A DNA stretch of 64,000 nucleotides from Nocardiopsis sp. NRRL B-16309 (lineage in GTDB: Bacteria; Actinomycetota; Actinomycetes; Streptosporangiales; Streptosporangiaceae): contig NZ_LGEC01000003.1 of NCBI RefSeq assembly GCF_001279585.1, forward strand, positions 1-64,000. The letters run 5' to 3'. The notes under the pieces are model-generated. The model made no database searches and was not told where the DNA came from. It saw only the letters and a program-made list of their open reading frames with translations. Positions 42,151 through 51,005 of this stretch are shown piece after piece. Position 1 is the stretch's first letter, and each line of letters begins with the position of its first letter. The position numbers were made by a program, and so were the translations under genes.

Positions 42151-43021
42151 CGGTCTCCTCCCACCCAGGCAGCGGAGGTTGCACCGTCATCGGGCCCGCG
42201 GTGAGTTCGGAGAGCCGGTACCGGTGGGCAGTGGGGTCGGACAGGCGTGCCCAGACCGCGTCGGCCGGATGGGCGCCGTGAACGGCGGTCGCGGTCGGCA
42301 CGGGTGGGTGAGCCAGGCGGTGGCGCAGGTGGGTCTCGCGCTCCTTGGAAGGCAGCCAGAACAGCACCACGCCGCGGTGACTGGTCAGCCGCGCCAGTTC
42401 GGCGTAGGCGTCGAGTTTGGCCACCAGGCGGCGCAGGGACTCGGTGCCGGTGTCGTACTCCAGGTAGAAACCCGTGCGGGAGTCGGCTTCGGTCCAGCGT
42501 CCGGCGGCGTCGGGGCGCACGATGTCCCCCCACTGCTCGGCACACCGCGCGGCAGTCCACCACCGCAGGTGGGTGCCGTGGTGGCGGGTGTGCGCGTACA
42601 GGTCCACGAACACGCTGTTGACGCCGACGGTGTGGGCGAGGCTGGACCGGTAGGCCAGCGTCAGAGTGCGGTCGCGCCGGTATCCGAACTCCTTGACCGA
42701 CTTGTCCTGTTCGGCCGCGAGGATCTCCGCGCCGGGTGAGTCCAGGATGTAGTGCCAGGGTGCCGAGCCGACGGCGGTCCAGGGCCGGAATCGGTCCAGT
42801 GCACGGAGCCCGTACAGTGCGGCCAATCGCTTCTTGGCGACGTTGTAGGAGCCGAACGCCAGCCGGGAGAGCTGTTCGGTGGTGAAGGTCCTGTGCTCCC
42901 ACACCAGACGCATGATCTCCCGGTCGCGCGGGGTCAGGCGTCGGATCAGCTTGTGCAGGGTGTCGGGGGAGGTGCGGGGGCGAACAGGGGCTCGGTGGTC
43001 GGGACGGGTCTGCGTACGCAC
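42143..43021 (-). CDS. replication-relaxation family protein
   Basis: A 292-residue protein of the replication-relaxation (Replic_Relax) family of Gram-positive plasmids and conjugative elements. The N-terminal winged helix is visible (LTPRDREIMRLVWEHRTFTT followed by EQLSRLAFGS). A middle domain includes LAHTVGVNSVFVDLYAHTRH and EYDTGTESLRRLVAKLDAYA. Such proteins are thought to help DNA processing at oriT or plasmid control, but they are not themselves relaxases. The start is a GTG; the gene lies 29 bases after the coupling-protein gene on the same strand. Confidence 0.8.
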   Translation of the reverse strand: MRTQTRPDHRAPVRPRTSPDTLHKLIRRLTPRDREIMRLVWEHRTFTTEQLSRLAFGSYNVAKKRLAALYGLRALDRFRPWTAVGSAPWHYILDSPGAEILAAEQDKSVKEFGYRRDRTLTLAYRSSLAHTVGVNSVFVDLYAHTRHHGTHLRWWTAARCAEQWGDIVRPDAAGRWTEADSRTGFYLEYDTGTESLRRLVAKLDAYAELARLTSHRGVVLFWLPSKERETHLRHRLAHPPVPTATAVHGAHPADAVWARLSDPTAHRYRLSELTAGPMTVQPPLPGWEETGG

Positions 43022-43050
43022 AGCGTGGGTTCCTTCCTGTCAGAGGGCGC

Positions 43051-45363
43051 TCACTCGTGAGTCGAGGCACGTGTGTGGCGTCGGGCGGCTTTGCGCACGA
43101 CGGTGGCCCGCCCGCGGATCGGGGGAGGCAGGCGGCGGGTGCGCAGGGTGAAGGACGGAGAGAGCGCTCCGTCGAGGACGAGCCGGGTCGCGGCCTGGTA
43201 GGCGGCCAGGTGGGACAGGTCGTGTTCGCCGAGGTTGGGGCGCACGTGCCGGGCGAGTTGGCGGGCGTCTTCGGGGGAGACGTCGAAGTAGACCTTGCTG
43301 CGGGCGTTGGCGGAGACGGCTTCGCGCAGATCACGGGGCAGTTGCGACAGGTCCTGGTGGGCGAGCACCAGGCCGGCGCGGTAGGCGCGGGCTTCGGCGA
43401 GCATGTCGTCGATGCCGTAGGGGAGCGTGAGGAAGTTCTGGCACTCGTCCAGGTAGATGGCCGTGTCCGCGCGGTCGGCTTCACGTTGGCCGGCACGGGC
43501 GAGCACGGCGTTCCACACCTGCGACAGCAGCAGCGACCCGAGGAGGCTGGCGGTGTCTTCGCCCAGGACCCCCTTGGGTAGGCGGGCGATCACCACTCCG
43601 CCCGAGTCCAGGTGGGTGCGCAGATTCAAGCCGTCGGAGGTCGCGGCCAACAGATCGCGGGCGAATCCCCGCAACAACACGCTGCGGAGCTTGTTCATCA
43701 GCGGGGCGGTCGCGTGGGCGCGCGCCGGTCCCGACTGCTGGTCGTACCACTCCCAGAACCCTTTGAGGACGGGGTCGGCGATGTGTGCGGTGGCCCGTTG
43801 CCGGAACGAGCTGTTCTCCAACAGGCGCGGGATGTTGGCGAGGCCGGCGTTGGGAGTTCCGGCCAGGGTCAGGCAGGCCGAGCGCAGAATGTCCTCGGTG
43901 CGCGGCCCCCAGGAGTCGGCGAAGATGCGTTTGAAGATCCCGGTGATGGTGTCCGCGTTGCGTTCGCGGTCGCGGCCGGAGAGCGGGTTGAGCGGGGGCG
44001 GGGGAGCGTTGTCATCGGGGTCGATGAGCACAACCCGGTGCACGGCGTGCTCGGGCATCCGCGACAGCAGCATCGAGCTCTCACCCTTGGGCTCGATGAA
44101 CACCACGCCCCGGCCCTTGGCGATGTCGTCGAGGGCCATGTTGAACAGCAGGGAGGTCTTGCCGGTGCCGGTTCCCCCGATGATGTGCGTGTGGTGGCGG
44201 GCGTCCGCCGCACGCTGGCCGATCAGACGGGCCGGACCGCTGTCGGCACGCCCCAGCACACGGGCATCGGGGTCGTCACCGGCGAGCCCGGGCGGGGGCG
44301 GGATCGGCCGTGCGGGAGCCCGTTCCAGGCCTGGGATGGCCTCGTCCACCGGTAGATGAGCCACTGCGGCGAGTTCCTTCGCGGAGAGCAGGTCTCCGCG
44401 GCGCAGGAACCGCAGCCGCGTCAGTGTTCGGGGGGCGAGCCAGGAGCGGTGGCGCTTGTAGTGGTTGTACAGGCTGAACGCGGAGAACGCTCCGGCGATG
44501 GCGTGGGTGCGTCCGCGACGCCGCTGAGACCCGTCCACCTGGCTGGTGGGGGTGGAGGTCTGGTAGCGGACCACGGTGTCGAGCCGGGGGCGCACGCTTT
44601 TGGCGAGGATGGCGCGAATCTCCCCGGACACCTCCGGGCGCAGTGCCGACCAGGAAGCGGAACGCCGGTTCCCTCCGGGAGTGAGGGCGTTGAACAGTCC
44701 GGCGCTCACACTGTGGGAGCTGCGGAGTTGGGCGGCGGCCTGGTTGGCGCGGTGCAGCCGGATCCCGGTGACCGGGCGGGCGATGACCTGCACCAGGATC
44801 GTCTCGCCTGCGGCTGGGGCGCCGGCCGCACCGACCAGTCCCCGGAGCGGGTCGTCCTCGTGGGAGGTGGCGATGGGGTAGTGGTCGGGGCGCGCCAAGC
44901 GCAGCACACCCCCACGAGCCACGACACCCGCTTGGGGCGGGGGACAGGGGATGGTCGTGGTGGAGGCTCCGGGCCACGCCGCTTCCACCGCACGCTCGAC
45001 CATGCGGGGTGGCACTGGATCGGGTACCCACAGGCGGATGTGCAGCCCGTCCTGATCGAAGAGGTACTCCCATGAGAGGTGGGGTTGGCCGAACAGACCG
45101 CGCTTCCAGCCTGGGCGCAGGAGGCCGAGCATCTGTGTCCAGAATGCCTCGGCGTGCGACAGCTCCGCTGTCGGAGGCGGCAGTATCTCCACCAGCCGGG
45201 CGTCCGTGGCCCATCGGCGGTGGCGTACCCAGACCAGACAGCGGCGCAGAATGACCACCGCGGCGGCGAGGAGAGCGAGCCACCAGTACGGGGCCACCAC
45301 GACCCACAGCGCGTCGACCACAGTGACGACGACAGGGAGGACTTCGTGAAAGGTGTCGATCAC
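43051..45363 (-). CDS. VirD4-like type IV coupling ATPase
   Basis: A 770-residue coupling protein that brings DNA to the secretion channel. Two N-terminal transmembrane helices (residues ~8-45) are followed by a long domain and then the motor domain: Walker A GGTGTGKTSLLFNM near residue 400, EPKGESSM shortly after, and a Walker B region DTAIYLDECQNFLTLPYG near residue 640. The C-terminal part resembles the TraM-recognition region of TraD/TraG-type proteins. The gene overlaps the VirB4-like gene by four bases. Confidence 0.87.
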   Translation of the reverse strand: MIDTFHEVLPVVVTVVDALWVVVAPYWWLALLAAAVVILRRCLVWVRHRRWATDARLVEILPPPTAELSHAEAFWTQMLGLLRPGWKRGLFGQPHLSWEYLFDQDGLHIRLWVPDPVPPRMVERAVEAAWPGASTTTIPCPPPQAGVVARGGVLRLARPDHYPIATSHEDDPLRGLVGAAGAPAAGETILVQVIARPVTGIRLHRANQAAAQLRSSHSVSAGLFNALTPGGNRRSASWSALRPEVSGEIRAILAKSVRPRLDTVVRYQTSTPTSQVDGSQRRRGRTHAIAGAFSAFSLYNHYKRHRSWLAPRTLTRLRFLRRGDLLSAKELAAVAHLPVDEAIPGLERAPARPIPPPPGLAGDDPDARVLGRADSGPARLIGQRAADARHHTHIIGGTGTGKTSLLFNMALDDIAKGRGVVFIEPKGESSMLLSRMPEHAVHRVVLIDPDDNAPPPPLNPLSGRDRERNADTITGIFKRIFADSWGPRTEDILRSACLTLAGTPNAGLANIPRLLENSSFRQRATAHIADPVLKGFWEWYDQQSGPARAHATAPLMNKLRSVLLRGFARDLLAATSDGLNLRTHLDSGGVVIARLPKGVLGEDTASLLGSLLLSQVWNAVLARAGQREADRADTAIYLDECQNFLTLPYGIDDMLAEARAYRAGLVLAHQDLSQLPRDLREAVSANARSKVYFDVSPEDARQLARHVRPNLGEHDLSHLAAYQAATRLVLDGALSPSFTLRTRRLPPPIRGRATVVRKAARRHTRASTHE

Positions 45364-47177
45364 AGCAGGTCCTCCGCGTCGTGGAGGTCGGACACATCCA
45401 GCGGCGGCGTTGCGGAGGTGGGGGAATCGGTCACGGCAGCGAGTTCAGCGGGGTTGGTGGTGACCAGGGCGTGTTCGGCGTCGCTGGCCACCACCCGGTA
45501 GGCCACCCTCAGCTCCGAGCCGCTGCACAGCAGGGCGTCACCGGGGGAGGCGGTGAGCAGGTACTGCTTCTCCCCATCGGAGAGGGAGAAGGCTTCGGCG
45601 ACCTCGTCGATGGCCTGCGGAGCCTGGCGCATCAGGATCTGGGTCGCGCTGTTGGACACGATGGCCTTGCCCAGGTCGGAGCCGAGCACGTCCGCGGCGT
45701 CCTGCGTGGCCAGGGTTAGCCCCGTCCAGCGCTTGCGGGCGGCCTTGGCGAGCCGGAACAGGAAGCGGGCGCCATCGGGCTCGGACATCAGAAGCCAGCC
45801 CTCGTCCACCAGGACCATGCGCGGGTGGTCGGGTGGGCCGTCGGCGACCGTCCGCCAGATGGAGTCCAACGCCAGCAGGGTCCCCACGCCTTTGAGTTCG
45901 TCGGGCAGGTCCCGCAGTGACCAGGACACCAAGTGTCCGGTCGGGCGCTGGGTGGTCGGTGCGCGGAAGAGCTCGGCGTAGGAGCCGGTGGTGAACGGCG
46001 CGAGTTGCAGGACCAGTTCCCGGGCGTGCTCATCGCCGTCGGCTTCCAGGGTCGCGGCCAGGTCGGTGAGCAGCGGGGCGGGTCGTGTCCAGGTGCGTTC
46101 GTCAGCGGTGATTCCGGTTGCCCGGTAGGTGGCGACCAACGCCCGGTCCAGGGCAGCGCGCTGGCGGGCGGACAGGGCCCCGCCGAGCATGACCGCCATC
46201 AGTGTGTGCAGGAACAGGGCACGCCGCGATACCGCGTCGCGTTGTGCTGTGCGGTCCAGAGCCAGGTCCAATGGATTGAGGTGGACGCCGGGTTCCCCGA
46301 GACGGATGACCGTCCCGCCCACCGCGTGGGACAAACGGGTGTACTCGTCTTCGGGGTCGATGACGGTGGCGCTCACCCCGGAGTACATCGACCGCAACAG
46401 GTCCAGCTTGCAGAAGTAGGACTTGCCCGCACCCGACCGTGCGAGGACGACGGTGTTGTAGGTGTCGGCCGCCCATCGGTCCCACACCACCACTCCAGAG
46501 GAGCTGGAATTGAGCCCGTACAGGACAGCGCGCTCGCTGGTCTGCACGGCCAGATCCGGCGAAGCGAAGGGGAACGACGCGGCCAGGGCCGCGGTGTCCA
46601 TACTGCGCTGTTGGCGAAGTAGATCCACGCCCAGCGGTAGCGCTGAGATCCACCCCTGGAGCTGGCGGTAGGAGGCAGGACGGGCGTCCAACAGCATTGA
46701 GGCGGTCAGAGAGCGGACGTGGTCGACTTCCTCGGCCAGAGCCTCCTCAGAGGGTGCGTGAACGGTGAGATAGAGCCCGACCCGGAAAAGCTTGCCTTCT
46801 CCACGAGCCAGCGACGCGGCCATCTCCCGGGCGTCCTCGGCCGCCACCTCGGCCTCGAAGTCCTCCAGCTTGCCCTTCTCAGCGGTGGTGCGGCTGGAGG
46901 CCTCCAGCTTCGACATCTGGCGCCGGAGCCGGTCGGCGGCGACCTGAGCGGGGATCGGCTCGATGTGCAACGACACGTCCAACCGGCCTGGGTAGGTCAG
47001 CAGGGGTTCCACCCACCCGTGGCCGACTTCGGCCGGGTAACCGGTGACGGCCCAGGAGGCACTCACTCCGCCTCCGACTCGAATGTGGCGCGGTGCGATG
47101 TCCACCTCAGCGGCGACCGGACCGGATCCGACTTCTGGCACCGTGACCTTCTTCTTCCTGTATTTGCGTGTGCGCAT
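45360..47177 (-). CDS. VirB4-like conjugation ATPase
   Basis: A 605-residue ATPase of the VirB4/TraC/TrbE group that energises assembly of the secretion channel. Walker A is VLARSGAGKSYFCKLDLLRS near residue 245, DPEDEYTRLSHAVGG follows it, and the Walker B region is PRMVLVDEGWLLMSEPDGAR near residue 465. A Gln/Arg motor-finger motif (TLATQDAADVLGSD) lies downstream. It is shorter than Gram-negative VirB4 (~800 residues) but normal for actinobacterial elements. It lies between the PrgI-like and VirD4-like genes. Confidence 0.9.
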   Translation of the reverse strand: MRTRKYRKKKVTVPEVGSGPVAAEVDIAPRHIRVGGGVSASWAVTGYPAEVGHGWVEPLLTYPGRLDVSLHIEPIPAQVAADRLRRQMSKLEASSRTTAEKGKLEDFEAEVAAEDAREMAASLARGEGKLFRVGLYLTVHAPSEEALAEEVDHVRSLTASMLLDARPASYRQLQGWISALPLGVDLLRQQRSMDTAALAASFPFASPDLAVQTSERAVLYGLNSSSSGVVVWDRWAADTYNTVVLARSGAGKSYFCKLDLLRSMYSGVSATVIDPEDEYTRLSHAVGGTVIRLGEPGVHLNPLDLALDRTAQRDAVSRRALFLHTLMAVMLGGALSARQRAALDRALVATYRATGITADERTWTRPAPLLTDLAATLEADGDEHARELVLQLAPFTTGSYAELFRAPTTQRPTGHLVSWSLRDLPDELKGVGTLLALDSIWRTVADGPPDHPRMVLVDEGWLLMSEPDGARFLFRLAKAARKRWTGLTLATQDAADVLGSDLGKAIVSNSATQILMRQAPQAIDEVAEAFSLSDGEKQYLLTASPGDALLCSGSELRVAYRVVASDAEHALVTTNPAELAAVTDSPTSATPPLDVSDLHDAEDLL

Positions 47178-47183
47178 GAGCTT

Positions 47184-48113
47184 TCACCCCTCCTCACGGG
47201 TGATGGGTCCGGTGACCACGGCACCTGGTGCGGAAAGTCCTTCGGGCGGCACGTGGCGGCTGGACGGATCGGCAGCCGAGGCGAGCGCCCCGGCGGCTTC
47301 GGCACCGGTGAGCACTGAGGCGCGTGAGCCGGCCACAGCCAGGGCACGCACGGCATCCTCGGCGCGGCGCCGCAGCGTCAGGGCGGCATGGGCGGCATCG
47401 CCACCGCTCTCGCGCAGCACGAGCAGGATCTGCCGCCGCAGCAGGTCTCGGGTCTGGGACAGCTCGGACAGGTAGTCGGCGTGGGCGCGGGCGGCGCGCT
47501 CCACTGCCGGATGCGGTAGGGCCGGTGCCGCCTGGTCCAGGGCGTCCACGAGGGGGTCCAGCCGAATCGACTCGGCCCGCATCAGGAACTGCACCGGAGC
47601 CGACAACGAGTTGAGATAGGACGCGAAGCCGTTCACCAGACCGGCCTGCTCGGTGGGCGTCCGCAGAGCGAAGGACACCGTCGAACACGACACGATCAGC
47701 GCGCAGCCGTGTTCGGCCAGGTCGATGACGCCGTCGTCACCGATGGAGCGCACTGGCAGGTCCAACGGGGCCGGTAGCTCGGTGGGGGTGGCATCGATCC
47801 AGGAAGGCACCCTGGCCGCAGGCGGAGACCCGGTGGCCCGTCGCCGGGGGGAGCGGACGAACCGCACAGCAGCCACCAGCAGGCGGTCCAGGCTCAGTCC
47901 GTCCCGCTTGACCAGAGCGGCTGCCACGGCCGCGCCCATCACCGGCACGGCGGCGATGACGAACACGAGCGGGGGCACTAGATGGCTGAAGCTGGTGTAG
48001 GCCGCCCACACTCCGATGCCGGGGGCACCGATGATCAGCAGTTGGCGTGCGGTCAGACCGGCGAGGATCTTGTCCTCACGCTCCACGTCGGCGGGCATCC
48101 GTACACGCGACAC
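47184..48113 (-). CDS. PrgI/VirB3-like conjugation membrane protein
   Basis: A 309-residue protein of the PrgI family, a counterpart of VirB3. The N-terminal segment reads RMPADVEREDKILAGLTARQ followed by two transmembrane helices (residues ~27-70). The cytosolic remainder contains a typical SCSTVSFALRTPTEQAGLVN region and a helical tail. In related elements the protein joins with VirB4 at the channel base, and the next gene here is the VirB4-like ATPase. The start is a GTG directly after the preceding stop (TGAGTG). Confidence 0.82.
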   Translation of the reverse strand: MSRVRMPADVEREDKILAGLTARQLLIIGAPGIGVWAAYTSFSHLVPPLVFVIAAVPVMGAAVAAALVKRDGLSLDRLLVAAVRFVRSPRRRATGSPPAARVPSWIDATPTELPAPLDLPVRSIGDDGVIDLAEHGCALIVSCSTVSFALRTPTEQAGLVNGFASYLNSLSAPVQFLMRAESIRLDPLVDALDQAAPALPHPAVERAARAHADYLSELSQTRDLLRRQILLVLRESGGDAAHAALTLRRRAEDAVRALAVAGSRASVLTGAEAAGALASAADPSSRHVPPEGLSAPGAVVTGPITREEG

Positions 48114-49571
48114 TCAGGGCCTCCTTCGGCGACGGTTTCGAGGGGGATCGAACAGCGCGTCCTGCTGAGGGCGGGGACGTGGCGCCGGGATGTGTCGGGC
48201 ACCTGGGAGTGGCTCCTGCCGCCATGCGGGCTCGCGCCAGTGCGGCAACGGGTCCTGTTGCCGCTGCGGAGCGGGGCACTGCCGTGGTCGGGGGAATTCG
48301 GGCTGGTAGTAGCGGCGTCGTTCGCGCAGGCGAGCCTGCGACCTCCGATCGATGTGCCGGTCGATGCCCGGCAGCGGGTCCTGCCGGTAGGGCAACCGGG
48401 CGGAGAAGTCCGGTAGTTCCGGCTGCGTCCACCTCGCCGGCCTGGCCGGAGCCGGTGACGTCGGTGCGGACGGTGTGGGACGTGGCTGGGCGGATCGAGT
48501 CGCGGCCACCCGGGTCGCTGACTGCGCTCCTTGGCGCGAGGACAGCGCCTTGCCGATGTTGCGGAACACCACCAGGGACACGGCGAACTTCGCCGCGCTC
48601 ACGATCGGCGATGCCTGGTAGTTGAAGACCCGTTTGAACGCCCAGAACGGGATGCGGATGAGCACGTACAGGCAGGCGATCAGCAGGAGGACGTCGAAGA
48701 TGCTTCCTGCACCCTCGGGGGTCAGCCCGCTGTCCCGGTTCAGGAAGACCGCGACCATGATCCGCATGACCAGGGCCTGGCCGATCTGGACCAGGATCAG
48801 CGCGGCCACGGCGCGCCACCACATACGGGCCAGCCCATCGGCCTGGGGGAGCGCGTGGCAGGCCAGGGCCAACGGCGCCACAGCGGTCAGAAGGAACCAC
48901 AGGATGATGCGGATCCAGATCGCCAGGACGAAGAAGAACCACAGCAGGGCGGCGACCAACATCATGAGCACCACGGTCAACAGCTCACCGATGGGGTTGC
49001 TCAGGACCCTGGTGAGGGTCCTGGTGAGGTTCTCGACGGTGGCGGCCCCGTCGAACATGCTGAGCGCAATCCCGTTGCCCAGTTCACGCACCATGTCGGT
49101 GAGCAGCCAGGACGCGTTGGCTCCGACGAAGCCGAGCACCAGCCGGGGAAGGAGGTCCTTCACCGCAGTGGAGGACTGCACCGTTTGGTAGGACATCAGG
49201 AGGACCCCGGCGGCCACGACCACCAGCGGGAACAGCGCATTGGCGACCGTGCGGGATGTACTCCAGGCCTCTTCGATGCCCGCCGTCGGCGGAGGCGTGA
49301 ACAACGCGGGCGTGACCAAGGCGGTGATCGTCGTGTTGATCAGGTCCGCGATGAGACCGACCACCCACAGATAGAAGCCGACGGTGAGCCGACAGCTCAC
49401 GTCAGTGAGCCCGCACTCGTCCGGGTCCGTGACCGGAGCCTCGGCGTCCGGCACGTCAGCCGGTACCACTGCGGGAGCTACAGGAACCGTGCCGGCTTCC
49501 GCAGCAGGGACGCCGAGCAACAACACCACAGCTCCGACCACGGTCGCCAGAGCGAGCATCCGGGGTCTCAC
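48114..49571 (-). CDS. VirB6/TrbL-like polytopic conjugation membrane protein
   Basis: A 485-residue membrane protein. A signal-like start (LALATVVGAVVLLLGVPAAE) is followed by about six or more transmembrane helices between residues ~65 and ~335, as in VirB6/TrbL channel proteins. The last ~110 residues are Pro/Arg/Gln-rich and probably cytosolic. The GTG start at 49571 overlaps the pilin stop (GTGA), which decides it over longer frames. It lies between the VirB2-like and PrgI-like genes. Confidence 0.85.
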   Translation of the reverse strand: MRPRMLALATVVGAVVLLLGVPAAEAGTVPVAPAVVPADVPDAEAPVTDPDECGLTDVSCRLTVGFYLWVVGLIADLINTTITALVTPALFTPPPTAGIEEAWSTSRTVANALFPLVVVAAGVLLMSYQTVQSSTAVKDLLPRLVLGFVGANASWLLTDMVRELGNGIALSMFDGAATVENLTRTLTRVLSNPIGELLTVVLMMLVAALLWFFFVLAIWIRIILWFLLTAVAPLALACHALPQADGLARMWWRAVAALILVQIGQALVMRIMVAVFLNRDSGLTPEGAGSIFDVLLLIACLYVLIRIPFWAFKRVFNYQASPIVSAAKFAVSLVVFRNIGKALSSRQGAQSATRVAATRSAQPRPTPSAPTSPAPARPARWTQPELPDFSARLPYRQDPLPGIDRHIDRRSQARLRERRRYYQPEFPRPRQCPAPQRQQDPLPHWREPAWRQEPLPGARHIPAPRPRPQQDALFDPPRNRRRRRP

Positions 49572-49936
49572 GACACCCCCACGAAACCCCGCAGGATCTG
49601 CACGAGAATCGGTGCCAGGACCGCGACCAGGTAGCCCAGCGCGGCGTACTTGAGGGTGTCCTTGGCCTTGTTGACCTCGCCCGGGTCGCCCCCGGCCAGC
49701 AGGTAGCGCAGCCCGCCGATCGTGAGCAGCAGCGTCGCGAGCACCACCAGCAGGCCGACGATCCAATTGCGGATGTTGGTGATGACCGTGTCCAGGTCGC
49801 TGACCCCGGGATCCTCGATTCCCTGTGCCAGAGCTGGAGCGGCATCGCCGGCCAACGCGAGGAGGGTGAGGATCAGGATGAAGCCGATCGTGGTCGGGGC
49901 GAGGGGGCGGGTGTGCCGACGTCGAGTGTTGAGCAC
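49568..49936 (-). CDS. VirB2/TrbC-like conjugative pilin
   Basis: A 122-residue small membrane protein. A long signal peptide (IGFILILTLLALAGDAAPAL, cleaved after ALA) is followed by a short exported part and two hydrophobic helices (IVGLLVVLATLLLTIGGLRY and YAALGYLVAVLAPILVQILR), the layout of VirB2/TrbC subunits. The start is set at the GTG 49936, with GGAGG seven bases upstream; the open frame continues further but without a ribosome site. It is the first channel gene of the conjugation operon, behind a conserved 30-nt element. Confidence 0.82.
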   Translation of the reverse strand: MLNTRRRHTRPLAPTTIGFILILTLLALAGDAAPALAQGIEDPGVSDLDTVITNIRNWIVGLLVVLATLLLTIGGLRYLLAGGDPGEVNKAKDTLKYAALGYLVAVLAPILVQILRGFVGVS

Positions 49937-50036
49937 CTGAGCACCTCCAGGAGGAGGGGCGGTGGGGGAGCCGTTCTCCTTTCGCGTTACGGCGTCACGG
50001 GCGAGGCACACAGACCACCCCACCGCCCGAGTGGGC

Positions 50037-50056
50037 GACAGCGCGTAGCCGCTGTC
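50037..50056 (-). promoter_or_regulatory. inverted repeat upstream of conjugation operon
   Basis: GACAGCG (50037-50043) and CGCTGTC (50050-50056) form perfect 7-bp arms around CGTAGC, between the sigma-like regulator gene and the pilin gene. It could end regulator transcripts or serve as an operator. Confidence 0.45.
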
Positions 50057-50065
50057 ATCTACTGG

Positions 50066-50095
50066 TTGCGATCGAGATCGCCGTTTGCGGCCATC
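50066..50095 (-). promoter_or_regulatory. conserved 30-nt element, copy A (upstream of conjugation operon)
   Basis: Read on the minus strand this is GATGGCCGCAAACGGCGATC then TCGATCGCAA, beginning right at the stop of the regulator gene. It matches copy B (50938-50967, plus strand) at 27 of 30 positions. Each copy points at a downstream transcription unit, so it looks like a shared promoter or operator element. Confidence 0.6.
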
Positions 50096-50818
50096 TCAGC
50101 CCGAAATTTCTTTCCGTAGCCACGCGACTGCGACCGATTCGGCTCGCCGGCGTCGGCGCTGAGCCGTGCGGAACGCCACTCCGAGTCGGTCGGCGACTTC
50201 GTGCAGGGGACGCCGGTCCAGGCGTGTGGCGGCGATCAGCTCGGCCTCGACCGCGGTGATCAGCCCGGCCCGCACCAAGGCAGCCAGAGGCGTTTCGGGG
50301 TGGCCCTCGGCTTCGGGTCGGGTGTGTGCCTCGCAGGTTCCGGTGAGCTGGGCGAGGTCGCGCTTGGCGCTGTAGCGCCACCGCTGTCCGACCCGGTACA
50401 CCGACGCCCACATCCGCCCCAGCACATTCGGCGGAGTGACATCGACCGCGTGCAGCTCAGCGACGAAGGCTGCGACCAGCTCGGCTTCCAACTCCTCACG
50501 GCGGCGGCCGAACGGTCGGCCCCGTGAGACGCGATCGGCGACCGACCACAGGGCCGAGGTCGCCAACCCCACCGCGGCCACCACCCACACGCCGCCCTTG
50601 CTGCGTACGTGCTCGATGAGTATCCGCCACACCGCATCGGAGAATTCGCGCTCCAGCCGTGGGAGCCGCCTCGCGAGCAGCGCCAGGTCCACGGGCTCGG
50701 GCCCGTGCGGTGTAGGGACCTCCAGGACGAGCGGGTCCGGTGGCCGAATCAGCGTCTCGAACTCCCGCCGAACGACGACCAGAGGGGAAGCGGCGGGGAC
50801 TGTAGAGGGCGCAGACAT
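50096..50818 (-). CDS. sigma-factor-like HTH regulator of the conjugative element
   Basis: A 240-residue protein with a C-terminal helix-turn-helix that resembles sigma-70 region 4 (LITAVEAELIAATRLDRRPL followed by HEVADRLGVAFRTAQRRRRR). Its N-terminal ~170 residues are helical, without clear sigma region 2 motifs. It may activate the conjugation genes or be a divergent ECF-like factor. The ATG follows AAGGGG. The gene is bracketed by two copies of a 30-nt element, each pointing away toward another transcription unit, so it may bind or control both. Minus-strand neighbours downstream are the channel genes. Confidence 0.6.
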   Translation of the reverse strand: MSAPSTVPAASPLVVVRREFETLIRPPDPLVLEVPTPHGPEPVDLALLARRLPRLEREFSDAVWRILIEHVRSKGGVWVVAAVGLATSALWSVADRVSRGRPFGRRREELEAELVAAFVAELHAVDVTPPNVLGRMWASVYRVGQRWRYSAKRDLAQLTGTCEAHTRPEAEGHPETPLAALVRAGLITAVEAELIAATRLDRRPLHEVADRLGVAFRTAQRRRRRAESVAVAWLRKEISG

Positions 50819-50937
50819 GGTGACCCCTTTCGAGAAGGCGGATCACCATGACCCCAGGCCTGATCAGCACAAAGTGCGCAGACCGTCAGCACGCGTACGC
50901 GCGCACGACTATGCGGATCGCAGAATGTGCGTTCGCA

Positions 50938-50967
50938 GGTGGCCGCAAACCGCGATATCGATCGCAA
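50938..50967 (+). promoter_or_regulatory. conserved 30-nt element, copy B (upstream of PAPS-reductase-like gene)
   Basis: The plus strand reads GGTGGCCGCAAACCGCGATA then TCGATCGCAA, a 27/30 match to copy A on the minus strand. It contains a GCGATATCGATCGC near-palindrome and ends 38 bases before the ATG at 51006. Confidence 0.6.
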
Positions 50968-51005
50968 ATAGAGGGTGAGGCACACAAGACGAAGCCGACA
51001 CCCCC

